Assembly: GCF_000337735.1 (NCBI RefSeq)
Contig: NZ_AOHX01000002.1
Location: 118,957 to 155,321, forward strand
Reading direction: 5' to 3'
From: Natronorubrum sulfidifaciens JCM 14089
GTDB taxonomy: Archaea > Halobacteriota > Halobacteria > Halobacteriales > Natrialbaceae
DNA length: 36,365 nt
Shown in pieces: positions 32,488 to 36,365 of this stretch. The notes under the pieces are model-generated. The model ran no database searches, was not told the origin of the DNA, and saw only the letters and a program-made list of their open reading frames with translations. How positions within the stretch are numbered: position 1 is the stretch's first letter; each line of letters starts with the position of its first letter. The translations under genes were made by a program, and so were the position numbers.

Positions 32488-33062
32488 GCGATCTGGTTCG
32501 CACCCTCGAGTGGTTTTGGCAGTGTCTGAACCGTCGCTGGCGTACCGACGGCGAGCGTATCGGGCGGAACGTCCTCGGTGACGACCGAGCCAGCGGCGAC
32601 GAACGCGTTTTCACCGATCGTCACGCCGGGCAGCAACGTCGCGTTCGCACCGATCGAAGCACCGTCCTCGATCGTCGGCCCCTCGAGACCGTTGTCCGTC
32701 CTGACCGGATACTCATCGTTCGTCATGACTGCCCCGGGCCCGACGAAAACGTTGCTCCCGATCGTCGTTTCAGTCGGGACGTACACGTTCGTCTGCAGAC
32801 TGACGTTGTCGCCGACCGTCGTTTGGCCGTCAATAACCGTCTTCGTCCCGACGAGAACATCGTCACCGATCGTCGTTCCCTCTCGAATCAGGATATCGTG
32901 GCCCGTCGTGAACGCATCGCCGATCGTCACGTCGCCATAGACGATCGAACCCGCCCTGATCGTTGCGTTGTCCCCGATTCGTGTCGGTTCGTCGAACTCG
33001 CCGTATCCGACTGTGGCCTCCTCATCGATGAGACAGCCGTCGCCGTGGACGAACTGAGTCAT
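32484..33062 (-). CDS. hexapeptide-repeat acyltransferase (WbpD-like)
   Basis: 192 residues, almost exactly the length of bacterial WbpD. It has left-handed beta-helix repeats (IGDNATIRAGSIV, IGDAFTTGHDIL, IGDDVLVGT, VGDNVSLQT, IGSNVFVGPG, IGANATLLPG), typical of acetyl-CoA-dependent acetyltransferases; the His in TGHDILIREG is the usual general base. It would N-acetylate the 3-amino group made by the aminotransferase. It is the first gene of the operon, preceded by a GAGGTGG ribosome-binding site. Confidence 0.92.
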   Translation of the reverse strand: MTQFVHGDGCLIDEEATVGYGEFDEPTRIGDNATIRAGSIVYGDVTIGDAFTTGHDILIREGTTIGDDVLVGTKTVIDGQTTVGDNVSLQTNVYVPTETTIGSNVFVGPGAVMTNDEYPVRTDNGLEGPTIEDGASIGANATLLPGVTIGENAFVAAGSVVTEDVPPDTLAVGTPATVQTLPKPLEGANQIA

Positions 33063-33480
33063 CGGCAGCCACCTCTATCGGGGCTCGTTACGTCCGTGTC
33101 AGAGAGTCGAAATCGTATGTGTCGTTGATACATCATTGGTGCGCGATACCCGTGTGGGCAATCATCCAGACACAACTGGTAACGCGGCTTTGTTATCCCT
33201 CACCTGATGACTCTGTAGTCACAAACTACACCGACCTCGAGCCGACTGCTCCGAAACGGCCGTGAAGCAACGGTTCATCCACTGTTCGGCCACTCCAAGC
33301 AGTTATTCACGAAGAAATAGTTGCTTAGGCGTCAGTCATGAACGCTAACTGGTACAATCCCATTTCGGTTAGGTAGCCGAGTGATAGTAAAGTGTCACAG
33401 GCTGGCATTCGGTGTCGTGAGGTATCCGAACACACCCGGACGCCGGGAACGGGAGCCGATTTGGGAACGCGAGGACGCTT
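33063..33480. other. divergent intergenic region upstream of the sugar operon
   Basis: 418 bp between the divergent sugar operon and the HTH-membrane gene. Includes the Shine-Dalgarno site above and a short dyad TGTAGT-CACAA-ACTACA (33214-33230). No protein-like frame is recognised. It likely holds two divergent promoters. Confidence 0.5.
33069..33075 (-). promoter_or_regulatory. Shine-Dalgarno site of the sugar operon
   Basis: GAGGTGG on the minus strand, six bases from the ATG at 33062, complementary to the CACCTC of the 16S rRNA 3' end. It shows that this operon has a leader mRNA, unlike the leaderless genes elsewhere in the window. Confidence 0.6.
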
Positions 33481-34017
33481 ATGTCTGAACACGAACTGAC
33501 ACAAGCCGAACTGTTCGACGTATTCAGCAACGCTCGAAGACGACGGACGGTCCAGTATCTCAAACGACAGGGCGGGGACTGTGATCTGGCCCCGCTCGTG
33601 GAGCAGGTCGCCGCCTGGGAGAACGAGATCAGTCCGGACGAGGTCACACGCACACAACGCCGGCGTGTGTACATCTCGCTGTATCAAACCCATCTCCCGA
33701 TGCTCGAGGAACACGGCATCGTCGACTGGGACCCTGATGACCACGCCATCGAACTGCTGCCGGGCGACGACGTTTTCGAACCGTACCTCGACCAGCGACT
33801 CGAGGACGATCGCCCGTGGCACCGACTCTACATGTCGGTCACGTCACTCGGCGTCGTCGCGCTCACGTTGTCGTGGCTCTCGGTCGGTCCCCTGACGGCG
33901 ACCGCCGCACCGACGATCGCGCTGGCACTGTGCCTGCTCGTGTTAGCCGTCGCGGTCGCACAGCACGTCTCGAGACGACCCCGAATCGACCTCCCACTGT
34001 TCTTTGCGAGCCGATAG
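33481..34017 (+). CDS. HTH-membrane protein, DUF7344-like
   Basis: 178 residues. The N-terminal half is a winged helix (LTQAELFDVFSNARRRRTVQYL onward, then QTHLPMLEEHGIVDWDPDD), like the haloarchaeal DUF7344 domain (from memory). Two membrane segments follow (about 116-136 and 140-161) and an Arg-rich tail. Such one-component membrane-tethered regulators are common in haloarchaea next to envelope genes. It is divergent from the sugar operon, so it may regulate it (inference). Confidence 0.8.
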   Translation: MSEHELTQAELFDVFSNARRRRTVQYLKRQGGDCDLAPLVEQVAAWENEISPDEVTRTQRRRVYISLYQTHLPMLEEHGIVDWDPDDHAIELLPGDDVFEPYLDQRLEDDRPWHRLYMSVTSLGVVALTLSWLSVGPLTATAAPTIALALCLLVLAVAVAQHVSRRPRIDLPLFFASR

Positions 34018-34224
34018 CGTCCGGCTCGAGGGGTCGCTATCGGCGTGGCTCGCCGTTCAGTAACAGTCTGCTGTTCTGATACCAATTCACCAGCGCTTGA
34101 TCGCGTTGGACGGCTCGTCGCCGGCGGTGATGTCTGTTCCAGTGCCTGCAAAGACTGTGCTCGGCTCGTTGTGCGCTCTCGAAAACAGAGGTTTCTCGGC
34201 GACTGTACTCAACTCGGACGGGAC

Positions 34225-35223
34225 TTACTCGTCGTCCGATTCTTCGGCTGTCACCCAGGTGTACGTGTCTTCTGCGGCGTTTTCGTTTGTCGGCTCTGCC
34301 GGTGGTTCACCGTGGAACAACAACACACTGATACGGACGTCCTCGCCGTCAGCTGCCGTCGGCGTGACGCTCAGCTCACTGGTTTCGGTCGTGTTGTCGG
34401 CGAGCGTTGTCTCGAATACGTCCAGTTGGGTCCGTTCGACGACGGTCCCGTCCTCAAGGCGTTGCTCCTGCACGACGAGTGTGTACGTGGTTTCCTCGCC
34501 TTCTTGATTATCGACTGAAACGGTCATCGGGACTGCGTCGCCCGGTTCGATTTCCGACTCGATCCCGCCGGCGACCAGTTCACCGTCGTCGGATTCGCCA
34601 TACAGCGCCAGTTCGGTGAACCCGCCCGTCGACATCGGGACGAGAAAGCCGATGATGAGCGCCCCTGCAGCCAGCCCGATCGCGAGCACGAGGACGACCG
34701 ACGACGCGGTAATCGCAGCGTTTTCATCACCACGAAGCCGCGCGAGCGACGCGATTGGAGAGACGATAAACCGATCCTCTGTCGGTGTTCTGAGACGGCG
34801 AACGACGCCGGTTTGGGCCAGCACGACAGTGAGCAGGGCGAGTGTCGCAGCCGTGGAAGCAGTAGTGAATCCCCACTGCGTAAACGGCAACACGATAGCG
34901 ACGATCGGAATAATTGTCAGCGAGAGTGCAAACGACAATCCGAGTCGCTCGACAAGGTCGATCCCTCGAGGTCGTGTTTCGATCGCCCTCGAGGTCGCTT
35001 GCCGCGCCGTTCGATCAGTCGCCGGGAACAGCACGGAAATCAGTGCGTACCCGGGCAAAAAGAGCGCGAGTGGGAAGGTGGCCAGCAGGCGGAGAGTGCT
35101 CCCAGCCTGAAACGACGTGACGATCACGTAGGCGAGGATCGCACCGATCGACACGACTGCGAGGTCGACCGGATACTCCCGGACCGCCCCAAACCGTGTC
35201 AAGGTACTCGTTCCGTGACTCAT
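34225..35223 (-). CDS. DUF1616 membrane protein
   Basis: 332 residues. Four or five hydrophobic segments (about 20-38, 46-66, 93-114, 121-140 and 171-195) followed by an acidic extracytoplasmic domain (about 200-332, rich in Glu, Asp, Thr and Val, with PMTVSVDNQEGEETTYTLVVQEQ). It matches the archaeal DUF1616 family, whose members are often near N-glycosylation and S-layer genes in haloarchaea (established as a genome-context pattern, not a function). It is in the same direction as the sugar operon, separated from it by the HTH gene. Confidence 0.85.
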   Translation of the reverse strand: MSHGTSTLTRFGAVREYPVDLAVVSIGAILAYVIVTSFQAGSTLRLLATFPLALFLPGYALISVLFPATDRTARQATSRAIETRPRGIDLVERLGLSFALSLTIIPIVAIVLPFTQWGFTTASTAATLALLTVVLAQTGVVRRLRTPTEDRFIVSPIASLARLRGDENAAITASSVVLVLAIGLAAGALIIGFLVPMSTGGFTELALYGESDDGELVAGGIESEIEPGDAVPMTVSVDNQEGEETTYTLVVQEQRLEDGTVVERTQLDVFETTLADNTTETSELSVTPTAADGEDVRISVLLFHGEPPAEPTNENAAEDTYTWVTAEESDDE

Positions 35224-35464
35224 CGATTGGACACCAGACGTTGCTGGTCAGTCGTCAGTCTGACTAATAGCGACACGAATGTCATTATCGAATCATTAGC
35301 TCAATGCACTCTCTATTGCTTTGTTATGCCCGTATTACTGCAATTTCGAGCCGAAATCCCAGATGCTGATACACGTATCTGACACTGTAAGTACGTATCA
35401 GGTATTCTACAGTGCCGCGGCTACCGATACTCCTCGTTCTCGTCCCGATCGGATCAGCTCGCGC

Positions 35465-35740
35465 CTAGAAATCGACGTACTGTTCTTCCCACTCGCGACG
35501 TTCGTCGATCCGCTCCCGACCGGCATCCGTAATCGCATAGTAGTTCGTCCGTCTATCGAGCTGTCCCTTCTCGACCAGTTCCTTATTGACGAGTGTATCG
35601 AGATTCGGATAGAGCCGACCGTGGTTGATCTCCGAACTGTAGTACTTTTCGACCTCGTCTTTGACGGTCTGTCCTGACGGTTGATCTGCCCCTGCGATCA
35701 CGTACAGGAGGTCGCGTTGGAAGCCGGTCAGATCGTGCAT
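35465..35740 (-). CDS. PadR-family transcriptional regulator
   Basis: 91 residues, the short PadR type without the C-terminal coiled coil. The winged helix runs FQRDLLYVIAGADQPSGQTVKDEVEKYY, INHGRLYPNLDTLVNKELVEKG, then the wing TNYYAITDAGRERI. These bind palindromic operators near their own or adjacent genes, often in response to small molecules. A direct repeat CAGTGA-6-CAGTGA lies between its TATA-like region and the ATG. It is downstream, on the same strand, of the HTH pseudogene. Confidence 0.9.
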   Translation of the reverse strand: MHDLTGFQRDLLYVIAGADQPSGQTVKDEVEKYYSSEINHGRLYPNLDTLVNKELVEKGQLDRRTNYYAITDAGRERIDERREWEEQYVDF

Positions 35741-36044
35741 TTCTCAATCACAGTGACCATTCCAGTGAGTAGATATTTGTTATCCGTACCATACAGCAGC
35801 GTTAGATCTCCTTTCAAAATATGTTCCAGGAACTAAACTGATCGTTCCCACGACCGTCTCTAGGCTCGGCACGTCAACAATGCTACTCGTCTCGGTGTTG
35901 AAATTCACCACGTCCACACCGCATCACACCCGTAACCGAACCAGCCTGGGCCACGTCCGTCGCTGATACGATGCGGTCCCGATCTCTCGCCGATCCCTCA
36001 CAGCAGGGTCGGTACTCAGCAGGACGGGCCGCCAGCAGTCCGTC
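35741..36044. other. intergenic region with a direct repeat
   Basis: 304 bp between the PadR gene and the HTH remnant. Contains CAGTGA at 35751-35756 and 35763-35768 (12-bp period) and an AT-rich box about 36 bp before the PadR ATG. No other gene-like signal was seen. Confidence 0.5.
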
Positions 36045-36284
36045 TCACTCGTCGGCCGTCGATACCGAGACGTCGATTCCCTCGGCACCGATCTGAATCT
36101 GCAGTGTCTCGACGGTCGCTTCGTACGCCGTCGTATGTGACCCATCATCGTCGAATCGAACACACTCCGCCAGCAGTTCGCTCTCGAGGAGGTTGTTGAT
36201 TCGTCGATACACCGTTGCTGAGGAACTATCCGTTCGTTTCGTCAGTTCCTTCGCCGTCTTTGGCCCATCACCATCCGTTCTAGT
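36045..36284 (-). pseudogene. truncated HTH regulator remnant
   Basis: An open frame of 80 codons without a start codon ahead of its HTH, stopped upstream by a TAA at 36285-36287. It reads DGPKTAKELTKRTDSSATVY, then RRINNLLESELLAECVRF, the recognition helix and wing of a haloarchaeal ArsR-like regulator; a normal C-terminus follows (QIQIGAEGIDVSVSTADE). The N-terminal helices that normally precede DGPKTAKEL are missing. Because 78 bases remain before the window edge, the truncation is not an edge effect. Either a frameshift or a deletion/insertion broke the gene; the bases upstream show no matching helix in another frame. Confidence 0.6.
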
Positions 36285-36365
36285 TTAGCAGATCGGGGTA
36301 TCCAGAGACGTCGAGCTAGAATAGTCAGTTACTAGGAATGTGAGAATCCGGTGGAGAGTGTGTAC

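Noticed and set aside
31240-33128. Plus-strand frames opposite the sugar operon (31240-32190 and 32178-33128)
   Set aside because: They are antisense to conserved aminotransferase and hexapeptide proteins; Arg/Ser/Val composition marks them as shadow frames.
25941-35929. Shared 15-mer CACACCGCATCACAC at 25941-25955 and 35915-35929
   Set aside because: One exact 15-base match in 36 kb is about what chance gives, and the flanks do not match.
1-36365. tRNA, rRNA, CRISPR or integrase genes
   Set aside because: No tRNA-like T-arm with matching acceptor stem, no rRNA segment, no spaced repeat array and no integrase or transposase motif was seen by reading; a tRNAscan and profile search would be the decisive test.

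Overview
The window looks like chromosomal DNA from a halophilic archaeon (class Halobacteria, probably Natrialbales-like; the order is inferred). The evidence is high GC with strong GC3, very acidic proteins, GHMP-type archaeal shikimate kinase, an RPA/Rpap/Rpe single-strand-DNA-binding operon, a two-domain CDC48 ATPase, type I glutamine synthetase, and promoters with a TATA-like box about 26-28 bp before the start codon (leaderless transcripts). No rRNA, tRNA, CRISPR array or transposase gene was found.

Layout. 1-2.5 kb: acyl-CoA metabolism, with the 3' part of a MeaB/ArgK GTPase, an acyl-CoA dehydrogenase and a MaoC hydratase. 3-6 kb: CDC48-type AAA ATPase and two small haloarchaeal proteins on the minus strand. 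6.2-7.4 kb: shikimate kinase and chorismate mutase (ATGA overlap). 7.4-9.3 kb: accessory island with a palindromic repeat, an RHH/RelE toxin-antitoxin pair bracketed by a duplicated 3' end of the chorismate mutase gene, a zinc-finger microprotein and a MazEF-like pair. 9.5-19 kb: housekeeping and transport genes (ABC exporter, cobalamin adenosyltransferase, HTH regulator, SPFH protein, MsrA, enoyl-CoA hydratase, riboflavin-pathway reductase, methyltransferase, ZIP transporter). 19.1-23 kb: rpa1-rpap1-rpe operon. 23-27.8 kb: small hypothetical proteins, regulators and zinc-ribbon proteins around glnA. 27.8-33.1 kb: a compact five-gene minus-strand sugar operon with each gene overlapping the next. 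33.5-36.3 kb: HTH-membrane protein, DUF1616 membrane protein, PadR regulator and a truncated HTH gene.

How the genes work together. The sugar operon encodes a hexapeptide acetyltransferase, DegT aminotransferase, Gfo/Idh dehydrogenase, nucleotide-sugar 6-dehydrogenase and a membrane-anchored GT2 glycosyltransferase. The first four match, as a set, the WbpD/E/B/A steps that make UDP-2,3-diacetamido-2,3-dideoxy-glucuronic acid, so the operon probably makes and transfers a diacetamido-uronic acid for a surface glycan. MeaB and the cobalamin adenosyltransferase both serve adenosylcobalamin-dependent methylmalonyl-CoA metabolism.

Most unusual signals: two 84-bp copies of a palindromic element (7.4 and 16.4 kb) whose differences are compensatory in the stem; one copy supplies the stop codon of the riboflavin-pathway gene; the direct repeat around the RHH/RelE module; and the sugar operon.
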